A stretch of 42,596 bases of DNA from contig NZ_BAFT02000052.1 of assembly GCF_000308475.2 (NCBI RefSeq), positions 1 to 42,596 on the forward strand, in the 5' to 3' direction. How positions within the stretch are numbered: position 1 is the first letter of the stretch; each line of letters starts with the position of its first letter. Positions 22,707 through 31,295 of this stretch are shown here, in pieces. This DNA comes from Nocardia brasiliensis NBRC 14402 (GTDB lineage Bacteria; Actinomycetota; Actinomycetes; Mycobacteriales; Mycobacteriaceae). The notes beneath the pieces are model-generated. The model was not told where the DNA came from, ran no database searches, and worked only from the letters and a program-made list of their open reading frames with translations. A program made the translations under genes and the position numbers.

Positions 22707-25087
22707 GTACCCAGAGCTGTACCGAACCCGGTTGCACCGGCACGATCGAGGACGGCTACTGCACGGTCTGCGGCACCGCCCCGGCGGAGGCGACGACGAT
22801 CCGCTCGACCGCCCAGCCGAACGAGGCCGCCACGGCCGAAGCTACCACGGCGGCCGCCACGCCCGAGCACTGCACCGAACCCGGTTGCGCCGGAACGGTT
22901 ATCGACGGGTACTGCGAGGTGTGCGGCACCGCGCCGGCCCCGCCGACGGCCGCGCTCGCGTCCACCCCGAGCACCCGCGGCAGTTCGCGCTCGGTGCGCA
23001 CCGGCCGGTCCTCGTCCCGCTCGAGCCGCCGCGGCAGGCTGGGCGCGGGCATGGTCGACGTGCCGCGGGTACCGCGCATCGATCCGGCGACCGCCATCCT
23101 GGCCGACCCGGAAGTGGCCGAGAACAAACGATTCTGCGGCAAATGCGAGAAGCCGGTGGGGCGCGGCCGCGACGGCAAACCCGGCCGGACCGAGGGGTTC
23201 TGCCCGAACTGCGGTACTCGATTCTCGTTCACCCCCAAGCTGTTCAAGGGCGATCTGGTCGCCGGCCAGTACGAGGTGGCCGGGTGCCTGGCGCACGGTG
23301 GGCTCGGCTGGATCTATCTCGCGACCGACCGCAACGTCAGCGACCGCTGGGTGGTGCTGAAGGGTCTGCTCAACTCGGGCGACAGCGATGCCATGCTGGC
23401 CGCGGTGGCCGAAAAGCGTTTCCTCGCCGAGGTCGAGCACCCGAGCATCGTCAAGATCCACAACTTCGTCGAGCACGCGGGCGCGGACGGGGTGCCGGTC
23501 GGCTACATCGTGATGGAGTACGTCGGCGGCACGTCGCTGAAACAGATCCTGCGCGCTCGCCGCGAGACCGACAGCGGTTATCTGCCGCCCGCGCAAGCGA
23601 TCGCCTACATCCTGGAGATGCTGCCCGCTCTGGGATACCTGCATTCCCTGGGCCTGGCCTACTGTGATTTCAAGCCGGACAACGTGATGCAGACCGACGA
23701 GCAGCTCAAGCTCATCGATCTCGGCGCCGTGATCGCGATGGACGACGAGGACAGCCCGATCTACGGCACCACGGGCTACCGGGCGCCCGAGATCGCCGGC
23801 ACCGGCCCGACAATCGCCACCGACGTGTACACCGTCGGCCGCACCCTCGCCGTGCTGCTGATGCACGTGCCCCAGCACAACGGTCATTTCGGTGCGCTGC
23901 CCGGCCCGGAGACCGAACCACTGCTCGCCACCTACGATTCGCTGCACCGGTTCCTGCTGCGGGCCACCGACGAGGCGCCGGACGCGCGGTTCGCCTCGAT
24001 GGAGGAGATGGCCGACCAGTTGACCGGCGTGCTGCGCGAGGTCCTGTCGCTCGACGACGGGGTACCGCGGCCGGGCATGTCGACCTATTTCGGGCCCCCG
24101 CGCGGTGTGTTCGGCGTCGGCGCGGCGGTGGACGCGGCGAAAATCATTGCCGCCCTGCCCGTTCCGCTCGTCGATCCGACGGACAGCGCGGCCGCCCTGC
24201 TCGCGACGACCGGCGGCACCACGCCGGCCGAGCTGGAGCGCGCGTTCGAGGTGGGGCTGCGCTCGGTGGTCACCGGACGCGGTGAGTCGACCGAGATTCC
24301 GTTGCGGCTGATCCGGGCCGCGCTGGAGGTGGGCGACAGCGCCGAGGCCGACCGGCGGCTGACGGCGGCGGCCGCGACGCTGTGGGGCGACTGGCGGCTG
24401 GCCTGGTATCGCGGCCAATCCCGTTTACTCGCAGGCGATCTGGCGGAGGCGGCGATCGAGTTCGAGGCGGTCTACGCCGGGCTGCCGGGTGAGGCGGCGC
24501 CGAAACTCGCGCTGGCCGCCGTCGCGGAGCTGTCCGGTACCGCCGCCGCGACCACCGACTTCGCCGCCGCGCAGCACAAGCGCAGGGCCGCACAGCATTA
24601 CGAGACGGTCTGGCGCACCGATCGCGGCTACCTCAGTGCGGTGTTCGGCTTGGCTCGGCTGCGCACCGCGGTCGGTGACCGCGACGGTGCGGTGGCGGCG
24701 CTGGATCAGGTCGACGCGGGCTCGGTGCTGTTCACCGAGGCCGGGATCGCCGCGGTGCGCACGGTGCTGCACGATCGAGCGCCGGCCGAACTCACCGAGC
24801 CGATCCTGCGCGATGCCGGGGAGCGGATCACCCGCCTGCGACTGGACTCCAGGCGCCGTTCGGCCGAGATCCGGCTGCAGGTGCTGGCCGCCGCACTCGA
24901 CTGGCTCCAGGCCGGCGGCGTGCCGTCCGAGCACGGGCGGCTGCTCGGCGTGCCGCTCGATCAAGACGGTGTGCGGACCGGATTGGAGCGTTGCTATCGG
25001 GACCTTGCCCATGAAACCGACGACATGTGGGAGCGATTCGCATTGGTAGAGCAGGCGAACACCATCCGCCCGAGGACCACGCTATGA
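22703..25087 (+). CDS. pknG: Serine/threonine-protein kinase PknG
   Basis: The 794-residue protein has the PknG architecture plus an N-terminal extension. Two related zinc-binding motifs, C-x4-C-x8-C-x2-C, sit at 6-23 and 57-74. A Ser/Arg-rich linker leads to the rubredoxin-like domain (Cys145, Cys148, Cys167, Cys170). The kinase follows: glycine loop AHGGLGWIY, Lys220 in VVLKG, catalytic CDFKPDN (Asp322) in place of the usual HRD, and IDLGAV (Asp339) in place of DFG, as in mycobacterial PknG. A TPR-like helical region fills about 470-780. PknG phosphorylates the FHA protein GarA/OdhI to control 2-oxoglutarate use. It overlaps both neighbours by four bases. Confidence 0.95.
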   Translation: MSTQSCTEPGCTGTIEDGYCTVCGTAPAEATTIRSTAQPNEAATAEATTAAATPEHCTEPGCAGTVIDGYCEVCGTAPAPPTAALASTPSTRGSSRSVRTGRSSSRSSRRGRLGAGMVDVPRVPRIDPATAILADPEVAENKRFCGKCEKPVGRGRDGKPGRTEGFCPNCGTRFSFTPKLFKGDLVAGQYEVAGCLAHGGLGWIYLATDRNVSDRWVVLKGLLNSGDSDAMLAAVAEKRFLAEVEHPSIVKIHNFVEHAGADGVPVGYIVMEYVGGTSLKQILRARRETDSGYLPPAQAIAYILEMLPALGYLHSLGLAYCDFKPDNVMQTDEQLKLIDLGAVIAMDDEDSPIYGTTGYRAPEIAGTGPTIATDVYTVGRTLAVLLMHVPQHNGHFGALPGPETEPLLATYDSLHRFLLRATDEAPDARFASMEEMADQLTGVLREVLSLDDGVPRPGMSTYFGPPRGVFGVGAAVDAAKIIAALPVPLVDPTDSAAALLATTGGTTPAELERAFEVGLRSVVTGRGESTEIPLRLIRAALEVGDSAEADRRLTAAAATLWGDWRLAWYRGQSRLLAGDLAEAAIEFEAVYAGLPGEAAPKLALAAVAELSGTAAATTDFAAAQHKRRAAQHYETVWRTDRGYLSAVFGLARLRTAVGDRDGAVAALDQVDAGSVLFTEAGIAAVRTVLHDRAPAELTEPILRDAGERITRLRLDSRRRSAEIRLQVLAAALDWLQAGGVPSEHGRLLGVPLDQDGVRTGLERCYRDLAHETDDMWERFALVEQANTIRPRTTL

Positions 25088-26175
25088 CCGACCCGGATCC
25101 GGAGGCCACGCTGCCGACCCCGGTGGTGTCCGCCGTAGCGCCGGCCGCCCCCGAATCGCGTTGCCCGGGTTGCGCGTCCGCGGTGCACGCGGGGGATCGC
25201 TTCTGCGAGAACTGCGGTCACGAGCTGGGCGGCAAGCAGGTCGTGCTGCCGAACAACGAGCCGGGCCCGCCCGGGGACTGCGAGAACTGCGGCGGCACCC
25301 GCTACGATCCCGACGGATACTGCACCGGCTGCGGGCAATTGCGCGGGGCGCCGGATCGCTTCGCCGCCGATCTCGGCGCCGTCGCGGTGGTCACCGATCG
25401 CGGAATCGCGCACGCGCGCAACGAGGATGCGGTGGCCGCCGCGGTGCTCGACGACTCCGCCGCGGTGGTGATCGCGGTCGCGGACGGGGTATCGACTTCT
25501 GAGGATCCCCAGGTGGCGTCGGGCACCGCGGCCAGGACCGGTGTCGACGCCTGCCGGACGGCACTGCTGGCCGGACGATCCGCGCGCGAGGCGGTGATGG
25601 CCGGGCTCGAGGCCGCGGCCACCGCAGTGCGCGGTATCGCGATCACCGACGGGCACGCGCCGTCGTGCACCTACGTGTCGGCGGTGGTGCAGGCCGACGC
25701 CGACGGTGTGCTGCTCACGGTCGCCAATGTCGGTGACAGCCGGGCCTATTGGCTGCACGCGGACGCACCCGAGGACCCCGCGAACCCGGCCTCGCAGCGG
25801 CTGACTGTCGACGACTCGTGGGCGCAGGCCCTGGTCGACGCGGGCGCGATGGATGAGCAGGCCGCCATGAACGATCCGCGTGCGCACACCCTGATCCGCT
25901 GGCTCGGTGCGGACGGACCGGTGAAACCGTGGTCGGACAACTGCGTTCGCACGCTGCGCACCACCGGACCCGGTGTGCTGCTGCTGTGCAGCGACGGCCT
26001 GTGGAACTACCTGTCGGACGCGACCGCGCTGGCCGAGCTCGCCACCGCACACCCGCCGGCGGTCGCCGCCCGGGAGCTCGTCGAGTTCGCGCTGCGCTGC
26101 GGCGGCAGCGACAACATCACCGTCGCCCTCGTTCCCATTCCGTGGTCCGGTGAGTCAGGAGCAGAAGTACAGTGA
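25084..26175 (+). CDS. PP2C-type Ser/Thr phosphatase with zinc ribbons
   Basis: The 363-residue protein begins with two CxxC...CxxC zinc ribbons (Cys27/30/41/44 and Cys66/69/80/83), then a PP2C phosphatase. Metal-binding motifs are RNED (112-115), VADG (Asp134-Gly135), NVGDSRAYW (215-223), CSDGLW (Asp304) and GGSDNITVAL (Asp343-Asn344). PP2C enzymes are Mn/Mg-dependent and reverse Ser/Thr phosphorylation. Overlapping pknG by four bases, it is the obvious partner phosphatase for PknG substrates or for PknG itself. There is no membrane helix, unlike PstP, so it should act in the cytoplasm. The N-terminal ribbons resemble those of PknG and the FHA protein. Confidence 0.92.
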   Translation: MTDPDPEATLPTPVVSAVAPAAPESRCPGCASAVHAGDRFCENCGHELGGKQVVLPNNEPGPPGDCENCGGTRYDPDGYCTGCGQLRGAPDRFAADLGAVAVVTDRGIAHARNEDAVAAAVLDDSAAVVIAVADGVSTSEDPQVASGTAARTGVDACRTALLAGRSAREAVMAGLEAAATAVRGIAITDGHAPSCTYVSAVVQADADGVLLTVANVGDSRAYWLHADAPEDPANPASQRLTVDDSWAQALVDAGAMDEQAAMNDPRAHTLIRWLGADGPVKPWSDNCVRTLRTTGPGVLLLCSDGLWNYLSDATALAELATAHPPAVAARELVEFALRCGGSDNITVALVPIPWSGESGAEVQ

Positions 26176-27458
26176 GTTCTCTTGCCGGAAACGGTGTTTC
26201 GGTTGCCGTCGATCAGAACGAATATCTGGCCGACGGGGTCGGCACGGTCGATGCCGTGGTCACTGTGGAAACCGCGGCCGACCTGGTGGTCGCCGCGCCG
26301 CCGCAGGAGCGGCTCGAGGTGATCATCGTCGACTGCTCGGGGTCGATGGCCACCGGGCACAAATTCCCGGGCGCCCGCCAGGCCACCCTGGCCGCGCTGG
26401 ACGCGATGGCCGACGGGACCAGGTTCGCCATCATCGAGGGCACACATATCGCCCGGTTGGCCTTTCCCACCGACGTGCCGTCGCTGGCGGCCAACCGCGA
26501 ATCCCGGGCCGCCGCGCGCCGCAAACTCGACAAGCTGAAGGCGGGCGGCGGCACCGCGATGGGCACCTGGCTCGGCCTCACCAGGCAGCTGGCCAAGAAG
26601 CATCCGGGCGCGATGGTGCACGCGATCCTGCTCACCGACGGCAAGAACGAGCACGAGGAACCCGCCGCGCTCGCGGCGGAGATCGCCCAATCCGAAGGCG
26701 TGTTCACCTGTGACTGCCGTGGCGTCGGCACCGATTGGCGGGTGGACGAATTGCGCGCCATCGCTTCGGCGCTGCACGGCACCGTCGACATCGTCGCCGA
26801 CCCGGCCGAGCTGGCCGCGGACTTCACCGCGATGATGCGGGGCTCGATGGCCAAGGCGATCCCGGAACTGACCCTGCGGGTGTGGACTCCGGCCGGGGCG
26901 AAGGTGCGGTTCGTCAAGCAGGTGGCGCCGGCCATCGAGGATCTCACCGCCTGCCGGGTCGACACCGCCGCGCAGGTGGGGGAGTACCCGCTCGGTGCGT
27001 GGGGTGCCGAGGATCGCGACTACCACGTGCAGGTGCAGGTGGAACCCGGTGCGCCGGGCCGGGAGAAGCTCGCCGCCCGGGTCAGCGTGGTCAGCGGCGG
27101 CGAGGTGCTCGGGCAGGGGCTGGTGAAAGCTGTCTGGACCACCGACACCGAACTGTCCGCCCGGATCAGCAGGCGCGTCGCGCATTACACCGGGCAGGCC
27201 GAACTGGCCCAGGCGGTGCAGGAAGGCCTGGCGGCGCGCAAGAGCGGTGACACCGAGACCGCGACGGCCAAATTGCGGCGGGCGGTCGAACTCGCCGCGG
27301 AATCGGGGAACGAGGGCACGGCGAAACTGCTGCGCGGCGTGGTCGAGGTCGACGAGCAGAACGGGACGGTCCGGTTGCGGGCCGGCGTCGCGGCCGCGGA
27401 AGAGATGGCGCTGGACGCACGATCGACCAAGACGGCCCGGGTGCGGAAGGAGGGGTAG
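26172..27458 (+). CDS. von Willebrand factor A domain protein (TerY-like)
   Basis: The 428-residue protein has an N-terminal beta-rich stretch and a vWA domain (about 46-215) with an intact metal-ion-dependent adhesion site: DCSGS (54-58), Thr128 in GGGTAM and Asp156 in LLTDGKNE. A beta-sandwich-like region and a helical C-terminus (about 335-400, with tandem AVQEGLAARKSGDTETATAKLRRA) follow. vWA domains dock metal-dependent partners. vWA proteins encoded with a PP2C phosphatase and a kinase form the TerY-P triad described for Ter-type stress systems. The GTG start overlaps the phosphatase stop (GTGA). It has no signal peptide, so the product is cytoplasmic. Confidence 0.9.
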   Translation: MSSLAGNGVSVAVDQNEYLADGVGTVDAVVTVETAADLVVAAPPQERLEVIIVDCSGSMATGHKFPGARQATLAALDAMADGTRFAIIEGTHIARLAFPTDVPSLAANRESRAAARRKLDKLKAGGGTAMGTWLGLTRQLAKKHPGAMVHAILLTDGKNEHEEPAALAAEIAQSEGVFTCDCRGVGTDWRVDELRAIASALHGTVDIVADPAELAADFTAMMRGSMAKAIPELTLRVWTPAGAKVRFVKQVAPAIEDLTACRVDTAAQVGEYPLGAWGAEDRDYHVQVQVEPGAPGREKLAARVSVVSGGEVLGQGLVKAVWTTDTELSARISRRVAHYTGQAELAQAVQEGLAARKSGDTETATAKLRRAVELAAESGNEGTAKLLRGVVEVDEQNGTVRLRAGVAAAEEMALDARSTKTARVRKEG

Positions 27459-28094
27459 ATGACCGTCACCTGCCCGGACGGGCACGAATCGACCGCGACG
27501 GACTACTGCGACAGCTGTGGTGCGCCGATCGGATCGGTTGCGGCCGTGGTCGAACCGAGCGCGCTGTGCCCCGCGTGCGGCGCGCCCGCCGACGGCCGCT
27601 TCTGTGAGCAGTGCGGACACGATTCGGCCTTGCCCGCGCCGCCCGTCGCGGCGCAGGAGACCACGGAGACGGTGATCCCGCCCGCGGTTGTCTGGGTCGC
27701 CACCGTCACCGCCGATCGGGAGTTCTACGATCGGGTGATCGCTCGCAAGGGGCCCGACGCCGACCAGGTCGGGTTCCCGGCGTTCTATCCCGAACGTCGA
27801 ATCGTGCTGCACGGCAACGACATTCTGATCGGCAAGCGAAGCGCCTCGCAGGGGCTCAGCCCGGACATCGACCTCGGCATCGCCCCCGCCGACGTCGGTG
27901 TCTCGCGCGCGCACGCCACCCTGCACCTCGATGCCGACGGGCTCACCGTCACCGATCTCGGTTCCACCAACGGCACCAGCGTCAACGGCAGTGACGACCG
28001 CATCCCCGCGCGGGTGCCGGTGCGTTTGCGCAGCGGGGATCGGATCCACCTCGGGGGTTGGACCACCATCGTGTTGAGCGCCGAACCCGCCTGA
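27459..28094 (+). CDS. Zinc-ribbon FHA-domain protein, candidate PknG substrate
   Basis: The 211-residue protein carries two putative zinc-binding groups (Cys5/His9/Cys17/Cys20 and Cys37/40/49/52), a linker containing ETTET at 67-71, and a C-terminal FHA domain with IGKRSA, VSRAHATL (148-155) and DLGSTNGTSVNG (166-177). FHA domains bind phosphothreonine. GarA and OdhI, the known PknG substrates, also have an ETT phosphosite N-terminal to their FHA domain. The arrangement here is similar, although the rest differs. The ATG directly follows the vWA stop codon and uses AAGGAGG within the end of that gene. It is the last gene of the operon. Confidence 0.9.
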   Translation: MTVTCPDGHESTATDYCDSCGAPIGSVAAVVEPSALCPACGAPADGRFCEQCGHDSALPAPPVAAQETTETVIPPAVVWVATVTADREFYDRVIARKGPDADQVGFPAFYPERRIVLHGNDILIGKRSASQGLSPDIDLGIAPADVGVSRAHATLHLDADGLTVTDLGSTNGTSVNGSDDRIPARVPVRLRSGDRIHLGGWTTIVLSAEPA

Positions 28095-28176
28095 GCCCCT
28101 ACTGAACCGTCGCGTCTGGGACAGTAGTGCCGATTTCGTGGACGGCGGTGTTCGTTTACGCCTATCGTCGTGCACT

Positions 28177-30075
28177 ATGACGGCCCAGCCACTCAGCACC
28201 GCGGCGACGACGGTACCGCCGCACCACCGATTCGAGATCGGCCCGGTGCGCTACCCGAAACTGTTCGGCGCCAACACGGTTCCCATCCCGATGTCCGACG
28301 GCGCCGTCCTCACCGCCGATATCCTGCGACCCGGCGACGGCGCCGGGCCCGCCCGGGAGCCGTTGCCCGCGATCATCAACTTCACCGCGTACAACAAGAT
28401 GCTCAACCGCCGAGGTATGCGCTGGCACAACACCTTACGGACGCTCAGCGCCCGGCTCGGCGGCTCGGACCGGCAGCGGTTCACGGCGCGCGACGTGCTG
28501 TACACGCCCGCGGGCGGCATTCTCGAACCGTTCGTGATCAACCGCACCGCGGTGTTGCGCGGCTATGTCGGGTTGATGATCGACGTGCGGGGGACCGGTA
28601 CGTCGACCGGCAGTTGGGACTTCTTCCAGCCGCGGGAACAACAGGACTATCTGGAGGCCGTCGCGTGGGTCCGCGAACAGCCTTGGTGCAACGGTGAATT
28701 CGTGGTCACCGGCATCTCCTACGGGGCGATCTCGGCGCTGATCACCGCGGGGTTGCAGCCGGAGGGCTTGCGCGCGGTGTTCGCGATCGAAGCCGGCGAA
28801 GACCAGGTGCGTGAGCTGGGACTGACCGGCGGAGTGCCGACCCCGGGCATGCTGCTGTGGATCCTGGCCGTGAACGGCTTCAAATGGTTGCCGTCGGTGT
28901 CGGGGCTGCGGAAGGCGGGAATCACCAAGCAGTTCCTGCGCGACCGGTTCGCCGAGCCGGCCAGCTGGGTGCGCCACGCCGTCGAGATCGGACTCACCGA
29001 GAACCATCCCGACAGCTTCCTCAATCCGATGTGGGCGACCAAACTGGCGCGCTTCGAAGACATCACGGTGCCGACCTGGATCCACGGCGGCTGGCACGAC
29101 GTCTACAACCGCTCCAACTTCCGGATGTTCGACCGAATGCCGTTGTCCGGCGGGGCGAAACAGGTGCTGGTCGATGATTCGTACCATCTGACCGCAGGAT
29201 CTGGGTTCGGCGCTCCGGACAGCCCGCAGCCGATCGACGAGTTGCAGTGCGCGTGGTTCGACCGCTGGGTCAAGGACATCGACAACGGTATCGACCGGTA
29301 CGGGCCGGTGACCGTGCGCCGGCAGGGCGACGGGAAATGGCTGCAGCACAAGCAATTCCCCGACCCAGCCGCGATCGTGCGCAAGCTCTACCTCGACCCC
29401 GCGGCCAGCGGCACCGCACCCCACGCGGGAGCCGACGCCGCGCTCACCGCCGAGCCGTCCGAGATCGAATCGCGGCTCCCGCTGCCCAGCGGCCCAACGC
29501 GCATGGCGTCCAACAACACCGGCGTGATGAGCATGGGCGTCACCCTGCTGTTCGGCCGGCGGTTCGGCACCGACGACCGGCACGCCGAGGCGGGTGCAGT
29601 CACCTTCACCAGCGCGCCGTTCCCTGCCGACACCGTGCTCTCCGGCACCATGAACCTGCACCTCAACGCGGAAGCCGAAGGCGCCGACGCTTTCTGGTCC
29701 GTCACCGTCTGCGACGTAGAACCCGACGGCGCCTCGGTGCCCCTCACCCGCGGCGCCCTGCTGTCCACCCACCGCGCGATCGACACCGCCGCAAGCGATT
29801 ACGTCGACGGCGAACTCCTCTTCCCCCTGCACACCCTCACCGCTGACGCAGTCCTCCCCATCGAACCCGGCACCCCGTTCACCATCGACATCGAAATCAA
29901 CCCCACCGAAGCCCTGATCCGCGCCGGCCACCGACTACGCGTAGCCGTGAGCCGCACCAGCTTCCCCCGCCACTTCCTCGCCCCCTGGCGCCGACGCCAC
30001 ATCACCGGCCAAACCATCGTCCTCGACCCCGAGAGCCCGAGCTACCTCACGTTTCTGGCCCGTGCCGCAGAGTAG
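28177..30075 (+). CDS. CocE/NonD-family hydrolase (X-Pro dipeptidyl-peptidase-like)
   Basis: From ATG 28177 the product is 632 residues. It has the alpha/beta-hydrolase core with MIDVRGTGTSTGSWDFF, nucleophile elbow TGISYG (Ser181), a GWHDVYNR segment carrying the likely catalytic Asp and SYHLT with a candidate His. A C-terminal jelly-roll domain of the PepX/CocE type ends with GHRLRVAVSRTSFPRH. Family members hydrolyse esters (cocaine esterase) or Xaa-Pro dipeptides; the substrate is not predictable. No signal peptide is seen. A TATCGT at 28163-28168 before the ATG suggests a short-leader or leaderless transcript separate from the pknG operon. Codon use in the last 300 bp is strikingly C-ending. 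Confidence 0.88.
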   Translation: MTAQPLSTAATTVPPHHRFEIGPVRYPKLFGANTVPIPMSDGAVLTADILRPGDGAGPAREPLPAIINFTAYNKMLNRRGMRWHNTLRTLSARLGGSDRQRFTARDVLYTPAGGILEPFVINRTAVLRGYVGLMIDVRGTGTSTGSWDFFQPREQQDYLEAVAWVREQPWCNGEFVVTGISYGAISALITAGLQPEGLRAVFAIEAGEDQVRELGLTGGVPTPGMLLWILAVNGFKWLPSVSGLRKAGITKQFLRDRFAEPASWVRHAVEIGLTENHPDSFLNPMWATKLARFEDITVPTWIHGGWHDVYNRSNFRMFDRMPLSGGAKQVLVDDSYHLTAGSGFGAPDSPQPIDELQCAWFDRWVKDIDNGIDRYGPVTVRRQGDGKWLQHKQFPDPAAIVRKLYLDPAASGTAPHAGADAALTAEPSEIESRLPLPSGPTRMASNNTGVMSMGVTLLFGRRFGTDDRHAEAGAVTFTSAPFPADTVLSGTMNLHLNAEAEGADAFWSVTVCDVEPDGASVPLTRGALLSTHRAIDTAASDYVDGELLFPLHTLTADAVLPIEPGTPFTIDIEINPTEALIRAGHRLRVAVSRTSFPRHFLAPWRRRHITGQTIVLDPESPSYLTFLARAAE

Positions 30076-30428
30076 GGGAGTGCGCGGGCGGTCGATTGCC
30101 GATGCTCGGGTTCCGGCGGCCCCGCACTGGCGGACCAGCTCCGGTGGGTCAGCTCTGGCGGCCCAGAGCAGATGCAGAGGCGAGTCAGACGATTTCGAGG
30201 TCGTAGGTGGCTTCAACCCAGAAGCCGCCACTGCGCAGGACAGAATGCCACAGTAGAGCCGTCCCGAGCACCCGGCCAGCCCCCGAATTCCGGTGGTGCG
30301 AGTCGTCCGCGGGGCGCTGTGATCGGGCGTGCGGGTGGTGGTTGGGCACGCTGCACTGCCGTCGGTGGGACTCGTCCTTCGGGCGAAATGGGTTGGACGG
30401 GCGGGCGGCGATCGGCACAGGATGGCCG
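30076..30428. other. Gap without recognisable gene
   Basis: This 353-bp gap lies between the CocE hydrolase and the acetyltransferase. Open frames crossing it have no recognisable protein content, and the acetyltransferase homology begins only at 30429. I see no clear promoter, hairpin or repeat. Confidence 0.5.
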
Positions 30429-31295
30429 GTGCGGATTTTTCTGGAAACGCCGCGGCTGGTGCTGCGCTGGTTCGACGCGAACGATGCCGACCACCTGGTG
30501 CGCTTGGACAGCGATCCGGCGGTGATGCGGTACCTGACCGGGGAGCCGACGCCGCGCGCCGAAATCGAGGACGAGGTGCTGCCCCGGATTCTGCGTGCCT
30601 ACGCGAGGAGTCCGCTGGGTCGTTTCGCGGTGCTGGAGCGGTCGACGATATCGCCCTCCGCCATGGCCGACAGCGGTGCGATCGACGCCAGTGCGTGGTC
30701 GGCCCGCGAGTCACTGGATTCGGCCAGCCGAGTGGGGGCTGCCGCGTGTTCGTCGGGCACGGTATTGCCGAATCGGGCTGGCGGAGCAGGTTCGGAGGCA
30801 AGTTCGTCGGGGACCGTATCGCCGAATCCGGACGGCCGTGCTGGTGCGGTGGCGGGTTCGTCCCGCACCACTTCGCCGGACTCGGAGGGCGGAACGCGTG
30901 CGGTGGCGACTTCGGTCCACGCGGAACAAGTGGGTGCGTTTGTGGGCTGGGTGGCGTTGCAGCCGCCGGCTGACGGCGGGTGCCGGGAGGTCGAACTCGG
31001 CTATCGGTTCTTGGCGTCGGTGTGGGGGCGGGGGTATGCGACCGAAGTGGGGCGGGCACTGGTGCACAAGGGGTTCAGTGAGTTCGGGGTGCGGCGGGTG
31101 TGGGCGCAGACCATGGCTGTCAATCTCGGTTCGCGTCGGGTGCTGGAGAAGGTGGGGCTCCGCTATGTCCGGACGTTTCACCTCGACTTCGAGGATCCGC
31201 TGCCCGGCACCGAGCAGGGGGAGGTCGAGTACGAGGTGGGCCGGGACGAGTGGCTAGCGGGGGCGGAAAATCGATTGCCCGGACTGGAAGCATGA
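30429..31295 (+). CDS. GNAT acetyltransferase (RimJ/RimL-like) with repeat insertion
   Basis: From GTG 30429 the product is 288 residues, about 100 more than usual for this family. The N-terminal third (ETPRLVLRWFDANDADHLVRLDSDPAVMRYLTG) and the C-terminal part (GAFVGWVALQPP, ELGYRFLASVWGRGYATEVGRAL, NLGSRRVLEKVGLRY) together make a complete RimJ/RimL-type fold with the acetyl-CoA loop (W-G-R-G-Y-A-T-E). Between them, after FAVLERST, lie about 90 Ser/Gly/Ala-rich residues built from 18-residue repeats. This loop falls between two core beta strands. The family acetylates protein N-termini or small amines. The stop overlaps the next gene (ATGA). In-frame sequence upstream to 30207 is not protein-like. 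Confidence 0.82.
   Translation: MRIFLETPRLVLRWFDANDADHLVRLDSDPAVMRYLTGEPTPRAEIEDEVLPRILRAYARSPLGRFAVLERSTISPSAMADSGAIDASAWSARESLDSASRVGAAACSSGTVLPNRAGGAGSEASSSGTVSPNPDGRAGAVAGSSRTTSPDSEGGTRAVATSVHAEQVGAFVGWVALQPPADGGCREVELGYRFLASVWGRGYATEVGRALVHKGFSEFGVRRVWAQTMAVNLGSRRVLEKVGLRYVRTFHLDFEDPLPGTEQGEVEYEVGRDEWLAGAENRLPGLEA
30748..30909 (+). repeat. 54-bp repeat, three clear copies, inside the acetyltransferase gene
   Basis: Units at 30748-30801, 30802-30855 and 30856-30909 each start with GTTCGTC and encode an 18-residue period (SSGTV-PN-GxAGxxA). Two weaker units may precede them, since the upstream inserted residues also divide into 18s. The length is a multiple of three, so the reading frame is kept. 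Confidence 0.85.

Noticed and set aside
26007..28199. 730-residue minus-strand frame over the vWA and FHA genes
   Set aside because: It is a compositional shadow; MIDAS and FHA motifs are intact on the plus strand and genes overlap by four bases there.
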